64,000 nucleotides of DNA from Occallatibacter sp. (GCA_031296215.1 JARLGE010000114.1:1-64000), one strand, 5' to 3'. Shown: positions 52,558 to 62,413, counted from the stretch's first letter. The notes: generated by a model from the letters alone, not told the origin. Translations and numbers: made by a program.

Positions 52558-54354
52558 TTAATGCCCTGCGGCGGGTTTCTGGCTGGCGATCCAGGCGTCG
52601 ATGCGGTCGCTGAGCACATCGAGCGGCAACGCGCCCGCGTCCAGCACCTGGTCGTGGAAGGCGCGCAGGTCGAACTTGTCGCCGAGAGCCTTCCTGGCGC
52701 GATCCCGCAGTTCCAGAATCTTGAGCTGGCCCACCTTGTAGGCCAGGGCCTGGCTGGGCCAGGCGATGTAGCGATCCACCTCGGCCTGGATGCTGGTGTC
52801 GTCGATGTTGGAGTGGTCGTGGAAGTACTGGACCATCTGCTCGCGGGTCCAGTGTTGGGAGTGGACGCCGGTGTCGACGACTAATCGGATGGCGCGCCAG
52901 ATATCGCCTTCGAGCCGCCCGTAGTCGGAGTAGGGGTCCTGATAGAGGCCCACGTCATTGCCCAGCCGCTCGGAGTAGAGGCCCCAACCCTCGACGTAAG
53001 CGGTATAGCCCTGATATTTGCGGAAAGCGGGAATGCCCTCCAGCTCCTGGGCGATGGAAATCTGCAGGTGATGGCCGGGAAGGCCCTCGTGGTAGGCGAT
53101 GTCCTCGACGCTGTAGAGATTGCGATCGGTGGCGTTGTAGGTATCGATGAACAGGCGGCCCGGCCGGCTGCCGTCGGGCGCGCCGGACTCGTAGTAGGCG
53201 GGCGCCGAGGTCTTCTCCAGGTAATCGGGAACCGGAACCACCTCGAACTTTGCCTTGGGCAGCGTGCCGAATAGTTGCGGCAGGCGTGCCTGCATCGGGG
53301 TAAGGTAGGCGCGATAGGCGTCGAGCAGCGCCTCGCGCGAGGCCGGCTTCAGCTTGGGGTTGGCCTTCAGACTGGCGCGGAAGCCGGCCAGGTCGCTGAA
53401 GCCGAGCTTCTGCGCGATGGCGAGCATTTCGGCTTCGTCGCGCTTGACTTCATCCAGGCCAATTTGGTGAATCTGGTCCGCGGTCAGGTCCGTCGTGGTG
53501 GTGCGGCGGATGAGGAACTGGTAGTACTTCGGGCCGTCGGGCAGGGAAGAGACGCCGGGGTCGGCGCGGCCGGCGGGGACGTAGCTGACCTCGAGGAAGC
53601 GGGCGAAGCGCAGGTAGGCGGGCAGCACGTCGTGCGCGATGGCGTCGAGCATGTCGGCCTTGATGCGCTCCTGGTCGGCGGGCTTGATGTTGGCGGGAAA
53701 CTTCTTGAGCGGCAGCGCCAGCGGCGAGTCTTCGGGCTTCTGCGCGGCCATCTCTTTCACCTGCGCCAGCACCTTGGCCAAAAGGTATTGAGGCGGAACG
53801 CGGTGGTCCTCAATGCCGATGGCCATGTTGGCCGTGACCTGGTCGAAGGCTTTGGGGATCTGATGCAGGCGGGCGATCAAGTCGTCGTAGTCCTTGACGG
53901 TGGTGAAGCTGAGCGAGGCCACCAGTTGCGGATAGGTTGTTTGGATGCCGCCCATCTGGTTGACGGGCATCTCCCATGTCTTGAACTCAGCAGCCTCCTG
54001 GTCTTCGGTCAGGCGGCGCAGCAGCAGGTCGCGGCTGATCTTCTCCTGGCCGGTCAGGCCCGCGGCGTCGATCTCCGCCAGGCGAATCAGAAAGGCCAGT
54101 TCCCGCGCCAGCGTCTCGTTGTAGGCCTTCACGGAGTAATCGGAGATCTGGTCGTTGAAGCGCTTGTCGCCGAGGGTAGAGGCGCGCTCGGGAGAATGGA
54201 CGAGAGTGTCCTCCCAGTAGTCCTGAAAGACCAGGTTGAGGGCCCGGCGGTTGGCCTCGACCGAGGCTGTCGAAGCCTGTGCGCGCACAACTGCGGGAGA
54301 GAGCAAAAGTAAAAATGCGGAGATGGCCAGAAGGGTGAGACGCGAATTTCTCAA
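52558..54354 (-). CDS. DUF885 family secreted protein (putative metalloprotease-like)
   Basis: A 598-residue exported protein (signal peptide 1-26, ending AVVRAQA) of the DUF885 family. The likely zinc motif is IAYHEGLPGHHLQI (H-E-x3-H-H type) with a downstream Glu in AYVEGWGLYSERLG; these give a gluzincin-like site. Family members are secreted and mostly untested; peptidase activity is inferred from the motif. The protein is all-helical in look, with repeated Leu/Ala-rich segments, and ends WIASQKPAAGH. It is transcribed alone towards the terminator at 52521. Confidence 0.9.
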   Translation of the reverse strand: MRNSRLTLLAISAFLLLLSPAVVRAQASTASVEANRRALNLVFQDYWEDTLVHSPERASTLGDKRFNDQISDYSVKAYNETLARELAFLIRLAEIDAAGLTGQEKISRDLLLRRLTEDQEAAEFKTWEMPVNQMGGIQTTYPQLVASLSFTTVKDYDDLIARLHQIPKAFDQVTANMAIGIEDHRVPPQYLLAKVLAQVKEMAAQKPEDSPLALPLKKFPANIKPADQERIKADMLDAIAHDVLPAYLRFARFLEVSYVPAGRADPGVSSLPDGPKYYQFLIRRTTTTDLTADQIHQIGLDEVKRDEAEMLAIAQKLGFSDLAGFRASLKANPKLKPASREALLDAYRAYLTPMQARLPQLFGTLPKAKFEVVPVPDYLEKTSAPAYYESGAPDGSRPGRLFIDTYNATDRNLYSVEDIAYHEGLPGHHLQISIAQELEGIPAFRKYQGYTAYVEGWGLYSERLGNDVGLYQDPYSDYGRLEGDIWRAIRLVVDTGVHSQHWTREQMVQYFHDHSNIDDTSIQAEVDRYIAWPSQALAYKVGQLKILELRDRARKALGDKFDLRAFHDQVLDAGALPLDVLSDRIDAWIASQKPAAGH

Positions 54355-54426
54355 CGGAGTGGGCCTCGGGGTGGAATGTTGTCTTCCAGGTTGAGTTTAG
54401 AGCACAGAGACACCGATCAACTCGTC

Positions 54427-54446
54427 AGAGGTCAGGGATCAGGATC
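54427..54446. repeat. Heptamer array beside the RHS remnant
   Basis: AGAGGTC-AGGGATC-AGGATC, the AGGG-type heptamer family, begins 4 nt past the stop of the RHS remnant (54451-54453, minus strand). Confidence 0.55.
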
Positions 54447-54450
54447 TCAG

Positions 54451-54812
54451 CTACGTATTCAGACGGACGAAAAAAGGAATTCTGCCGGGTTGCAGCACGA
54501 CGGAATGGAGAAAAATGTTTGTTCCAGCGATAGGCGGGCGTGTAAGCGGAGATCTTCTGCATGAATGCCCGGAGGCGAGTCTCCATACTGGGACCACCGC
54601 ATTCCATCGGCGTCGTAGATGTAGCCGGTCGTGGCCGTCGTACCAGGGATGGGGGGTGCTGGCAACGGCGCAGATGCGCCCGCCGCTGGTGTAGAAATAC
54701 TGGTTGATGCCGTCGGCGAGCACGTTGCCTGCCGCGTCGTGAGCCAGCGCTGCGCTAATGTTCAGGCCTGCGCCGCTCACCTGGCTGCTGGCCGCAGTGC
54801 AGGCTGCCAGAC
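54451..54812 (-). pseudogene. RHS/YD-repeat protein remnant, truncated and frameshifted
   Basis: One minus-strand frame reads HDAAGNVLADGINQYFYTSG and RICAVAST; the next frame continues GTTATTGYIYDADGMRWSQY. Together these are the YDAAGN...YDADG repeats of RHS/YD proteins, which in Acidobacteria are large secreted polymorphic-toxin-like proteins. A run of six C (54651-54656, as G on plus) separates the frames; removing one C joins them. No upstream part exists, because the SIS gene begins at once, so this is a 3' fragment left by deletion or recombination. The downstream residues do not look like an active toxin tip. Confidence 0.75.
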
Positions 54813-54814
54813 GG

Positions 54815-55951
54815 TCATGAGCCGGGCTCGGTTTCCACGACGGCTTTGGAGAGGTTGCGGGGGTGGTCGACATTGACGCCGTGGGCCAGGGCCATGAAGT
54901 ACGAGAACAGTTGCAGAGGGATGACTTCCGGGATGGGAAGCAGGTACTCGGAGGCGGGGTCGACAAAGACGCAATCGGTTGCGAGAGCGGAGACTTCCTC
55001 GTCGCCGGTGTTGGCGAGGGCGATGACGCGCGCGCCTTGGGCCCGCATGTCGGCCAGCAGTTGCAGGGTCTTTTCGTACCGGATAACCGAAGCCGGGAGG
55101 GCGCGATCGACGGTGGCCAGGACGACCAGGGGGACGGTGTCGCTGACCAGCGCGTTAGGGCCGTGTTTCAGTTCGCCGGCGGGGTAGCCCTCGGCGTGGA
55201 CATAGGAGGCTTCCTTCAGCTTGAGCGCGCCTTCGCGGGCGATGGCGTAGTGGATGCCGCGGCCGAGATAAAGGAAGGTGTGGGCGCCCGTATATTTCGA
55301 AGCCAGGGCGTGCATCTGCTCGCGCCAGGGGTCGAGCTGGGCCTCGATGCCGGCGGGCAGGGCCTGAAGTTCGCGGATGTGCGCTGCCAGATCCCCGCCG
55401 TCGATGCGGCCCAGGCGCGCGCCTTCGTAAAGCGCCAGCAGATAGAGGACGGCGAGCTGGCAGGTGAAGCTCTTAGTGGCGGGAATGGCCTTCTCGATGC
55501 CGGCGGCGAGGGGCATGGAGACATCGGCTTCGGTGGCCATGGTGGAGGCTTCGGCGTTGGTGATGGCCAGGGTCTTCTGGCCGCGACGGCGGGCTTCGCG
55601 CAGGGCGGCCAAAGTGTCGGAGGTCTCGCCCGATTGGGAAAGAACGAGAACGCTGGGGTGGCGCAGGTCGGTCCTATCGTGACCGCCGCGGCAACTGTAT
55701 TCGCTGGCGTACTCGACGTCCACGGCCAGGCCGCAGAGGTCTTCAAGCAGGATTTCGGCGGCCAGGCCGCTGTGGCGGCTGGAGCCGGAGGCGGCGATGA
55801 GGATTTCGCCCTCGGGAACAGACCAGCCGGCCAGCAGGGCAGCCACGTCTGGCCTGAGGGCGTTGGCGGCAAGGTAGAGCTCCAGGGTGCGGCGCAGGGC
55901 CTGAGGCTGTTGGTAGATTTCGCGCAACATGTCGTGATCGAAAATGGTCAT
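54815..55951 (-). CDS. SIS-domain amino-sugar phosphate deaminase/isomerase (NagB-II/AgaS type)
   Basis: A 378-residue protein equal to the isomerase half of GlmS, without the glutaminase domain: two SIS domains with IAASGSSRHSGLAAEILLED, LSQSGETSDTLAALREAR and FLYLGRGIHYAIAREGALKL, KEASYVHAEGYPAGELKHGP. Such proteins are deaminases of glucosamine-6-phosphate (NagB-II) or act on related amino-sugar phosphates. ATG 55951 has GGAG upstream. It is divergent from a DeoR regulator, the usual partner of sugar-phosphate genes, so breakdown of amino sugars such as N-acetylglucosamine is likely; exact substrate is open. Confidence 0.9.
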   Translation of the reverse strand: MTIFDHDMLREIYQQPQALRRTLELYLAANALRPDVAALLAGWSVPEGEILIAASGSSRHSGLAAEILLEDLCGLAVDVEYASEYSCRGGHDRTDLRHPSVLVLSQSGETSDTLAALREARRRGQKTLAITNAEASTMATEADVSMPLAAGIEKAIPATKSFTCQLAVLYLLALYEGARLGRIDGGDLAAHIRELQALPAGIEAQLDPWREQMHALASKYTGAHTFLYLGRGIHYAIAREGALKLKEASYVHAEGYPAGELKHGPNALVSDTVPLVVLATVDRALPASVIRYEKTLQLLADMRAQGARVIALANTGDEEVSALATDCVFVDPASEYLLPIPEVIPLQLFSYFMALAHGVNVDHPRNLSKAVVETEPGS

Positions 55952-56033
55952 ATTCTCCGTTTCGCGGCCGAGCCCTGGGCAAAGGGGTGGTTGCACTGTC
56001 GATCATACAGCCAGCAATCAGTCAGGATAGTGA

Positions 56034-56045
56034 TCTCCCAGGAGA
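56034..56045. promoter_or_regulatory. Palindrome in the SIS/DeoR divergent promoter
   Basis: TCTCC-CA-GGAGA is a perfect 12-bp palindrome 83 bp before the SIS gene start and 79 bp before the DeoR start, centrally placed between the divergent genes. It may be an operator. Confidence 0.35.
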
Positions 56046-56101
56046 GATTTTTGATAAAAGATTCAAAGAATGCGAAAAAGGGGTTGCGCTGTTGCATGGG
56101 A

Positions 56102-56119
56102 AAGCGATTAGAATCGCTT
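56102..56119. promoter_or_regulatory. 18-bp palindrome directly before the DeoR gene
   Basis: AAGCGATT-AG-AATCGCTT is a perfect inverted repeat ending 4 nt before ATG 56124, in place of a normal ribosome-binding site. A repressor bound there would block its own expression, so it is a good autoregulation candidate. Confidence 0.55.
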
Positions 56120-56123
56120 CGGT

Positions 56124-56909
56124 ATGTCCGACTCCATCAATCGCCGCTCCGAAGTGATCATCAAGTTTCTGCTCCGCACGGGCAGCGCAACCATCGAAGA
56201 AATCCTCGCCGTGGCCGGTTCCTCGGCGCCCAGCATCCGTCGCGACCTGGTGCGCCTGGAGGGCCGCGGGCTGATCCGCCGGACCCACGGGGGAGCCACG
56301 CTGGTGGAACCGCTGCTTTACGAGCCGTTCCGCTACGACAGCTCGTTTCTGGCCCGCGAGCAGCGCTACGCGGAACAAAAACGGCGCATCGGCCTGGCTG
56401 CCGCAGAGCTTGTACAAGCCAATGAAACTATTGGTCTTACAGCAGGTACAACGACGACGCACGTGGGCCGGAGCCTGCGCCACCGGGACAAGATCCAGGT
56501 GGTCACCAACGCCATCAACATCGGCATGGAACTGTGCAACCAGCCGGGCATTCGCACCTATCTTACGGGCGGCGTAGTTCCCTGGGCTTGGTCGTTCTCG
56601 CTGACCGGCAACGCGGCGCTGGATTTTCTCGACGATGTCTATATGGACAAGGTGTTTCTCGCCGTGACCGGCCTAGACACGGAACGGGGCGCGACGACGC
56701 TGGAGACCGATGAGGCTCTAATCTTTCGCAAGATGATCAAGCAGTCCAAGCAGGTGATTGTGACGGCGGATTCGAGCAAGCTGGGCAAGGTGAGCCCGGC
56801 GTTCATCTGCCCCCTGAACGAGATCCATACCCTGATTACCGACCACGGCGCCACGGCCGAGGCCTTGGCTCAGTTCGAGCGCCAGGGCATCCGCGTCATT
56901 CGGGTGTAA
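56124..56909 (+). CDS. DeoR/GlpR family transcriptional repressor
   Basis: A 261-residue regulator with an N-terminal winged HTH (about 8-60: EVIIKFLLRTGSATIEEILA and SAPSIRRDLVRLEGRGLIRR, with the family THGGA turn) and a C-terminal DeoRC sensor domain (about 75-235) that has the ISOCOT-like GLTAGTTTTHVGRSL and AVTGLDTERGATTLETDEAL motifs. The effector should be a phosphorylated sugar. It is divergent from the SIS amino-sugar gene and has a palindrome overlapping its translation start. Confidence 0.93.
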   Translation: MSDSINRRSEVIIKFLLRTGSATIEEILAVAGSSAPSIRRDLVRLEGRGLIRRTHGGATLVEPLLYEPFRYDSSFLAREQRYAEQKRRIGLAAAELVQANETIGLTAGTTTTHVGRSLRHRDKIQVVTNAINIGMELCNQPGIRTYLTGGVVPWAWSFSLTGNAALDFLDDVYMDKVFLAVTGLDTERGATTLETDEALIFRKMIKQSKQVIVTADSSKLGKVSPAFICPLNEIHTLITDHGATAEALAQFERQGIRVIRV

Positions 56910-57555
56910 ATACAAGTCATCAGGACACTTGCAAAGGACTTTGCATGGGGCTCCAAGAGCCCGTGCCCGGTGCCCCGCGCGGGGATCTGCGCCCTCGGTG
57001 CCGCGCTGGCGCTGAGACAGGCTGGAATCGACAATTCAGTCCGGCGGGCCCGCTGTCAGCTTGCAGGGGAAGAATGCATCAAGACCGATTCATTTCTCGT
57101 TTCTGAAGGAGATTTCTCAAAATTATGATCATTCAATGCCATTTCTTTCACTTTCTACTTGCAATCCTCGGGCAAATGGTCTTATTGTTTTCTCATTGAC
57201 GATTGTCCGGTCCGTCGAGAGCCAAACACGACAGTAAGAATGTGTTGGCAGCGGCGTGAAAGCAGGAATCAGGGAAGCTTGCCCGGCGCCTTGTTTTGAG
57301 GGCGTCCGGGGAGCCCATTTGAACCACCTTGGGGGACGTGATGCGGAGGATTGAGGAGATCCAGCGGAGCTCAAACTCCGAAAGGAGAATCCACTTTGTG
57401 CAGCGCGCCAGTTTGAGCCGGGCCGCGGCGCCGAGCACTTCCAGTGAAGGTCCCAGGGTGAATTACCTTCCGGTAAAGTTTCCATCCACAGATTCAGAAT
57501 TCACCTGCCCGCAGCGCACCCGCGCGGGGGCATCCACCGGACTTCAAAGAGAGGT
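56910..57555. other. Leader region of the second TonB receptor
   Basis: No gene is supported in these 646 bp. Near the DeoR end GGGCTC-CAA-GAGCCC (56948-56962) is a 6-bp hairpin without a T-run. The middle (about 57090-57240) is AT-rich and likely holds the receptor promoter. TTACC-TTCC-GGTAA at 57463-57476 is a weak hairpin in the leader. Confidence 0.5.
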
Positions 57556-60500
57556 GTGAAGGCAATGATTGAGATGAATCGAGTTTCCGATCGCCCGTGC
57601 TTCGAGCAACGAATCAACCGCGCCCCGCATGGCTGCGCGAGCCTGGCAAGACTCAGTCCCGGGCGTTTGAGCCTGTTCCTGTTGATCGCGATGCTGCTGG
57701 CATTTGGTTCAGTGGCGGCGCGGGCGCAGGAGCTGGCGGCTACTTTGAGCGGCACCGTAACCGACACCTCCGGCGCCGTAATTCCTCGCGCCGAGGTCAC
57801 CATCGTCGAGAACGGCGTCAACGCCGGGGCTCGCGTCGTGCAATCGGATGGGACCGGCAACTATGTGGCCACCAACCTTCCGGCCGGGACCTATTCGATC
57901 ACGGTGACGGCCGCGGGCTTTGAAACCTACAAAGCCAAGAACATCGTCCTGAATGTGGCGGAAAAGCACGCGGTGAATGCCCAGCTCAAGGCTGGATCGG
58001 TGAGCACCACGGTGACCGTGGAAGACAATCCGGTTTCGGTGGACACGGAGACCAGCGCTCAGGCGGGAACCATCTCCGGCGTGCAGGTACGCGAACTGGA
58101 ACTGAGCAGCCGCAACTTCGAACAGCTGGTCACGCTGCAGCCGGGCGTGGTGAGCGGACTGGGCGATGAGTCCTCGGCGGGGAACACGGCGCTGGTGGTC
58201 AACGGGGCGCGCGCCACGGCGAATAACTGGACGGTGGACGGCGCCGACATCAACGACTCCGGCTCGAACGGCACGGTCATCAACGCTCCCAGCGTGGATG
58301 CGATTCAGGAGTTCACGCTGCAGCGCGGCAACTACGATGCGGGTTACGGCCGCTCCGGCGGCGGCCAGATTCTGGTGGCCACCAAGGCGGGTACGAGCGC
58401 GTTCCACGGCGACGCATACGAATTCGTGCGCAACACGGCGCTCGACGCCAACGAGTTTTTCAACAAGATGACCCAAGCCCAAAACGGCGAGGCGAACAAG
58501 AATCCCGTGAACCATCACAATGTTTACGGGTTCACCATCGGTGGGCCGCTGTACATTCCCAGGGTCTACAACACCGACAAGAAGAAGACGTTCTTCTTCT
58601 GGTCGGAAGAGTGGCACAAGGAGTCGACGCCGGGGGGCGACTCGATGCCGGCCGCCAGCACATCGAATCTGGCGGGCGGATTCACCATCGCCCACACTAC
58701 CGATTCGGAGGGCAATATCGTTCCAGCCACGCTTCCGGCTTCCTATACCAATCCCTATTCCGGCATGACCGGCTGCGTATCAGGCTGGGAGGTCAACGCG
58801 ACGACCGGTGACGGAACGGGAACCATCAACTCATCCTGCTATAGTGCCAACTCGCAGGTCTACCTGACCAACGTCTTCGACAAGTTCCCCGCCAACAGCG
58901 GCGCGAACTACAACATCTCCTTCTCGCAGACCAACAACTTCCGCGACGACATCGTGCGCGTGGATCACTATTTCAACGACAAGATCCACTTCTACGCGCG
59001 CGCCATGAACGATGTGATGCCGGTGAACGCACCTGAGGGGCTGTGGGCAGGCAGCAACTATCCCGGTCTGGTTAACACCCTGGTGGATTCACCGGGCAAG
59101 AACGTGGTTGCCAACCTGACCTGGTCCATTTCGCCGAAGGTTGTCAACGAGGCAGAGTTTGTCTGGTCGCAGGGTACGTATAACTCGACCATCGCCGGCG
59201 GCCAGTTTGCCACAAGCACGACGATCGCCAGCGCGCTGACGGGCAACTGGGCCTATACCGACCCGTACGGCCGCGTTCCCGCCATCGGCATCAACGGCGT
59301 GACGGGCTTCAGCGCGGGTTCGGCGCCGTGGAAGGAACGGAACCTGGACCGCACCTACTTCGACAATCTGGCAATTACGCTGGGCAAGCACACCTTCCGC
59401 ACCGGGTTCCAGATCCAGCAGATGCTGAAAACGGAAAACGCCACCTCCGGCGAGCCGAGCTTCAGTTTCAACTCCTGGGGCGATTTCCTGCTGGGCAACG
59501 TGTCCACCTACTCGCAGTCCAGCCGCGACATTGTTCCGGACCTGCACTTCGTGAATATTGAAGCCTATGTTCAGGACGACTGGAGACTGAACCGCCGGCT
59601 GATTCTGAACCTGGGCCTGCGCTGGAGCCGGTTGCCCAGCGTGACCGACGTGAAGAACACGCTGGCCAACTTCGATCCGGCGCTCTACAGCCCGCTGCTG
59701 GCGCCCATGATCGATCCAGCGAGCGGGAACTTTGTTGCCGGGCAGTTCGCCGGATCGACGGCGCTGTTGCCCGCCACGTACACCAACGGTCTGATCTTCC
59801 CCAAGGGCGCGGCATGCTCGCAGGCGCAGGCCATTTCCCCGCTGGTGCAGTGCTCGCCGTTTGGCGCCTACGTCAATCCGAACGACAACGCAAACTTCGG
59901 TCCGCGCATTGGCTTTGCCTATGACCTGGACGGCCACGGCACCACTTCGGTGCGCGGCGGCTTCGGCATCTTCTACGACCGCGTGCTTGACGGCATCTGG
60001 GAGCAGAACGCCTTCAGCGATCCGCCGCTGGCGCAAAAGTCGACCGTCAACAACGGCTCGTTCGATGCGGTTCTTGGCGGCACCAAGGCCGTCTCGTACG
60101 GGCCGAACTTCATTACCGCGACAGGCACGCCGACCTTCCGCGTGCCCAACTATGCCAACTACAACCTCAGTGTGCAGCGCCAACTGAACAAGGCGACCAC
60201 TCTGGAAGTAGCCTATGTGGGGAACCAGGCACGTCACCTGCTGGGCGAACTGGACCTCAACCAGCCGGCGGTGGCCGCCCGCACGGTAGCCGCCGCGGCG
60301 TCCAGCGTGAACGCCATCCGCCCGTTCCTGGGCTATGGCGAGATACAGGATCGCGCACCCATCTTCACCAACAACTACAGCTCACTGCAGGTGTCGCTCG
60401 ACCATCGTTCCTCGAAGGGTCTGACGGTGGGTATCGCCTACACCTGGTCGAAGGACCTGACCACCAACTCCAACGACCGCGGCTCGGTGGCCACCGATTC

Positions 60501-61071
60501 GCACAACCTCAGGCTGGACTACGGTCCGTCGTCCACGAACACGCCGCAGGTATTTGAAGCCAACTACGTTTACGAGCTGCCCTGGTTCAAGAATCAGGCC
60601 GGAGTGGAGGGCAAGCTGCTGGGAGGCTGGGAGCTTTCGGGCATCACGTCGATGGTTTCCGGCTCCTCCTTTAATGCCTACCAGCCGTGGGATCCGTGGG
60701 ACCCCAACGGCAACAACGTGGGCCTGGGCATGCCGGGCGGAAGACCCGACCAGGTGAGCGCCGTGCACATGACCAAGAAGCTCTCGCAGTGGTTCTCGCC
60801 AACATCGTTCGTGCAGGCGCTGAACCACTTCGGAACCGAGGGATCGAACAACATGCTCGGACCCGGATACCAGAACTGGGATCTGGCGGCCATCAAGAAC
60901 CTGAAGTTCTTTGAGCGTTACAGCTTCCAGTTGCGCGGTGAGTTCTTCAACGCCTTCAACCATGAGAACTTCGCTGGTGTGGACACCAACCTGGCCGACG
61001 GCAGCTTTGGACAGGTTGTCAGTGGGCACGTGCCGCGCAGAATCCAGATCGGCGCAAAGTTCAACTTCTAA
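57556..61071 (+). CDS. Oar-like TonB-dependent outer membrane receptor
   Basis: A 1171-residue outer-membrane receptor of the same type as the one at 31739. The signal is set back behind a 36-residue basic head (hydrophobic core LSLFLLIAMLLAFGSVAARA). A carboxypeptidase-regulatory-like domain (about 60-145, LSGTVTDTSGAVIPRAEVTI) precedes the plug (about 160-280, LSSRNFEQLVTLQPG and NWTVDGADINDSGS) and the barrel, which ends RRIQIGAKFNF with terminal Phe. GTG 57556 has AAGAGAG upstream; ATG 57565 is possible. Linked to DeoR, SIS, TPR and symporter genes, it may import an amino sugar polymer fragment. Confidence 0.94.
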   Translation: MKAMIEMNRVSDRPCFEQRINRAPHGCASLARLSPGRLSLFLLIAMLLAFGSVAARAQELAATLSGTVTDTSGAVIPRAEVTIVENGVNAGARVVQSDGTGNYVATNLPAGTYSITVTAAGFETYKAKNIVLNVAEKHAVNAQLKAGSVSTTVTVEDNPVSVDTETSAQAGTISGVQVRELELSSRNFEQLVTLQPGVVSGLGDESSAGNTALVVNGARATANNWTVDGADINDSGSNGTVINAPSVDAIQEFTLQRGNYDAGYGRSGGGQILVATKAGTSAFHGDAYEFVRNTALDANEFFNKMTQAQNGEANKNPVNHHNVYGFTIGGPLYIPRVYNTDKKKTFFFWSEEWHKESTPGGDSMPAASTSNLAGGFTIAHTTDSEGNIVPATLPASYTNPYSGMTGCVSGWEVNATTGDGTGTINSSCYSANSQVYLTNVFDKFPANSGANYNISFSQTNNFRDDIVRVDHYFNDKIHFYARAMNDVMPVNAPEGLWAGSNYPGLVNTLVDSPGKNVVANLTWSISPKVVNEAEFVWSQGTYNSTIAGGQFATSTTIASALTGNWAYTDPYGRVPAIGINGVTGFSAGSAPWKERNLDRTYFDNLAITLGKHTFRTGFQIQQMLKTENATSGEPSFSFNSWGDFLLGNVSTYSQSSRDIVPDLHFVNIEAYVQDDWRLNRRLILNLGLRWSRLPSVTDVKNTLANFDPALYSPLLAPMIDPASGNFVAGQFAGSTALLPATYTNGLIFPKGAACSQAQAISPLVQCSPFGAYVNPNDNANFGPRIGFAYDLDGHGTTSVRGGFGIFYDRVLDGIWEQNAFSDPPLAQKSTVNNGSFDAVLGGTKAVSYGPNFITATGTPTFRVPNYANYNLSVQRQLNKATTLEVAYVGNQARHLLGELDLNQPAVAARTVAAAASSVNAIRPFLGYGEIQDRAPIFTNNYSSLQVSLDHRSSKGLTVGIAYTWSKDLTTNSNDRGSVATDSHNLRLDYGPSSTNTPQVFEANYVYELPWFKNQAGVEGKLLGGWELSGITSMVSGSSFNAYQPWDPWDPNGNNVGLGMPGGRPDQVSAVHMTKKLSQWFSPTSFVQALNHFGTEGSNNMLGPGYQNWDLAAIKNLKFFERYSFQLRGEFFNAFNHENFAGVDTNLADGSFGQVVSGHVPRRIQIGAKFNF

Positions 61072-61099
61072 AACCGGAACGATTGATCCATCAACGGCG

Positions 61100-61130
61100 A
61101 AGCCCGGGGAGCAACTTCTCCGGGCTTTGC
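61100..61130. terminator. Hairpin terminator between TonB receptor and TPR gene
   Basis: AAGCCCGG (61100-61107) pairs with CCGGGCTT (61120-61127), followed by T and a short T-run. It lies 29 nt past the receptor stop and before the convergent TPR gene's stop at 61196. Confidence 0.75.
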
Positions 61131-61195
61131 ATTGGATGGTTCAACATCCGGGCCGCGAACCATCTCGGCTTCGCCAGAGCATTCTGCCGGGCAGG

Positions 61196-62413
61196 CTACG
61201 GCTCTGCTTTCTTCTCCGGCACCGGCGTCTGCCGCTCGCCGCCAGGAGCTGCGGACATCACCTTCAGCAAGCGCTCGTCCTCTGCCTTGTTCAGGCTGCT
61301 GGCCTTGGCAAACTCGGCCTTAGCATCTGCTGTTCTTCCCATCGCGCGATCGAGCCGCCCCAGGCGCCAGTGCACGTTCACGTCATTTGGATTGAGGGTT
61401 GCGGCAAACTTGAACTCACGCAGTGCGTCGTCGTTCTGACCCCTGTCGGCGTAGACGATTCCAAGGTCGCGTTGCGCCATGGCGTTCGCCGGATTCGCCT
61501 CGATCAGCTTCTCCAGCAGCGGCCGCGCATCCTCCATTCGGTTCATCTGGATATCGGAGTCGGCCAGATAGAGGATTGCTTGCAGGTGGGCCGGATTGTT
61601 GTCGATCTCTGCTTGGAACTGCTGCGCGGCCTCCGGGTACAGCCCCTTGGTCCACAACAGGTAGCCCAGGCCGAAGTGCACGTTCGGCTCCTTGGGATTG
61701 GCTTGAACGGCGGCGCGAAACTCGCGCGTGGCGCCGATAGGATCCTTCATTTCGTCCAGCGCCTCGCCAACCAGCATGTCGGCCTCGGCAGAATCGGCGT
61801 TTAATGCAACCATGCGATGATAGGCATCGAGAACGCAGGGATACTGCTGCGACAGCAGGCAACTGTGCGCCAGCGTTAGCAGCAGGGGAAGGTTTTGCGG
61901 ATCGTGGCTGGATGCATCCTTCAAATAAGGAGCGGCCGTGGCGTATTCGCCCAGCCCGTAGTGCGACATTCCGATGAGGACAGTGAGCCGCTGAGTTTCG
62001 TCCGCATTCTGCGCAGCTTTGAGCAAGGGCGTGAACATCTTTATGGCACTGTTGTATAGGCCGTCCTTGAAGTAGGCCAGGCCCAGGTTCAAGCGCAGGC
62101 CGGGCAGGTCGGGGGCCAGCTCCATGGCCTTGCGGTAGAAAGCAATGGCCTGGGCGTAGTGCTCCTGACGCGCCTCCAGAAGGCCAAGGTGGGCAAACGG
62201 CGCCGGATCGGCGGGGTGAGCGCTCGAGGATGCCTTCCACGCAGCCTCGGCCTCAGTCGTTTTTCCCTGGTGCTCCAGGGCCATCGCTGCCTGGTCGGTA
62301 CTGGTTTGCGGCCCAGCCTGCGCACTCGAAGCTGCCATGGCCAGAGCCAGCGATCCAATGAACCCGAGTCTAGCCAGCCCGCGTCGCAATGTATGTCTCA
62401 CATCGATCTCCAT
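61196..62413 (-). CDS. Secreted TPR-repeat protein
   Basis: A 405-residue exported protein: signal peptide 1-33 (ending MAASSAQA), then about nine tetratricopeptide repeats, for example APFAHLGLLEARQEHYAQAI, PGLRLNLGLAYFKDGLYNSA and NVHWRLGRLDRAMGRTADAK, a scaffold for protein binding. The C-terminus is basic and Pro-rich (GGERQTPVPEKKAEP). It has no catalytic domain. Such TPR proteins are common beside Oar-like receptors in this phylum and may assist assembly of outer-membrane complexes; the link is by position. It is divergent from the next symporter. Confidence 0.88.
   Translation of the reverse strand: MEIDVRHTLRRGLARLGFIGSLALAMAASSAQAGPQTSTDQAAMALEHQGKTTEAEAAWKASSSAHPADPAPFAHLGLLEARQEHYAQAIAFYRKAMELAPDLPGLRLNLGLAYFKDGLYNSAIKMFTPLLKAAQNADETQRLTVLIGMSHYGLGEYATAAPYLKDASSHDPQNLPLLLTLAHSCLLSQQYPCVLDAYHRMVALNADSAEADMLVGEALDEMKDPIGATREFRAAVQANPKEPNVHFGLGYLLWTKGLYPEAAQQFQAEIDNNPAHLQAILYLADSDIQMNRMEDARPLLEKLIEANPANAMAQRDLGIVYADRGQNDDALREFKFAATLNPNDVNVHWRLGRLDRAMGRTADAKAEFAKASSLNKAEDERLLKVMSAAPGGERQTPVPEKKAEP

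Noticed and set aside
54815-55951. Glucosamine-6-phosphate synthase (GlmS)
   Set aside because: The glutaminase domain with its N-terminal Cys is absent and the length (378) equals the isomerase half only; the DeoR neighbour fits a catabolic enzyme.
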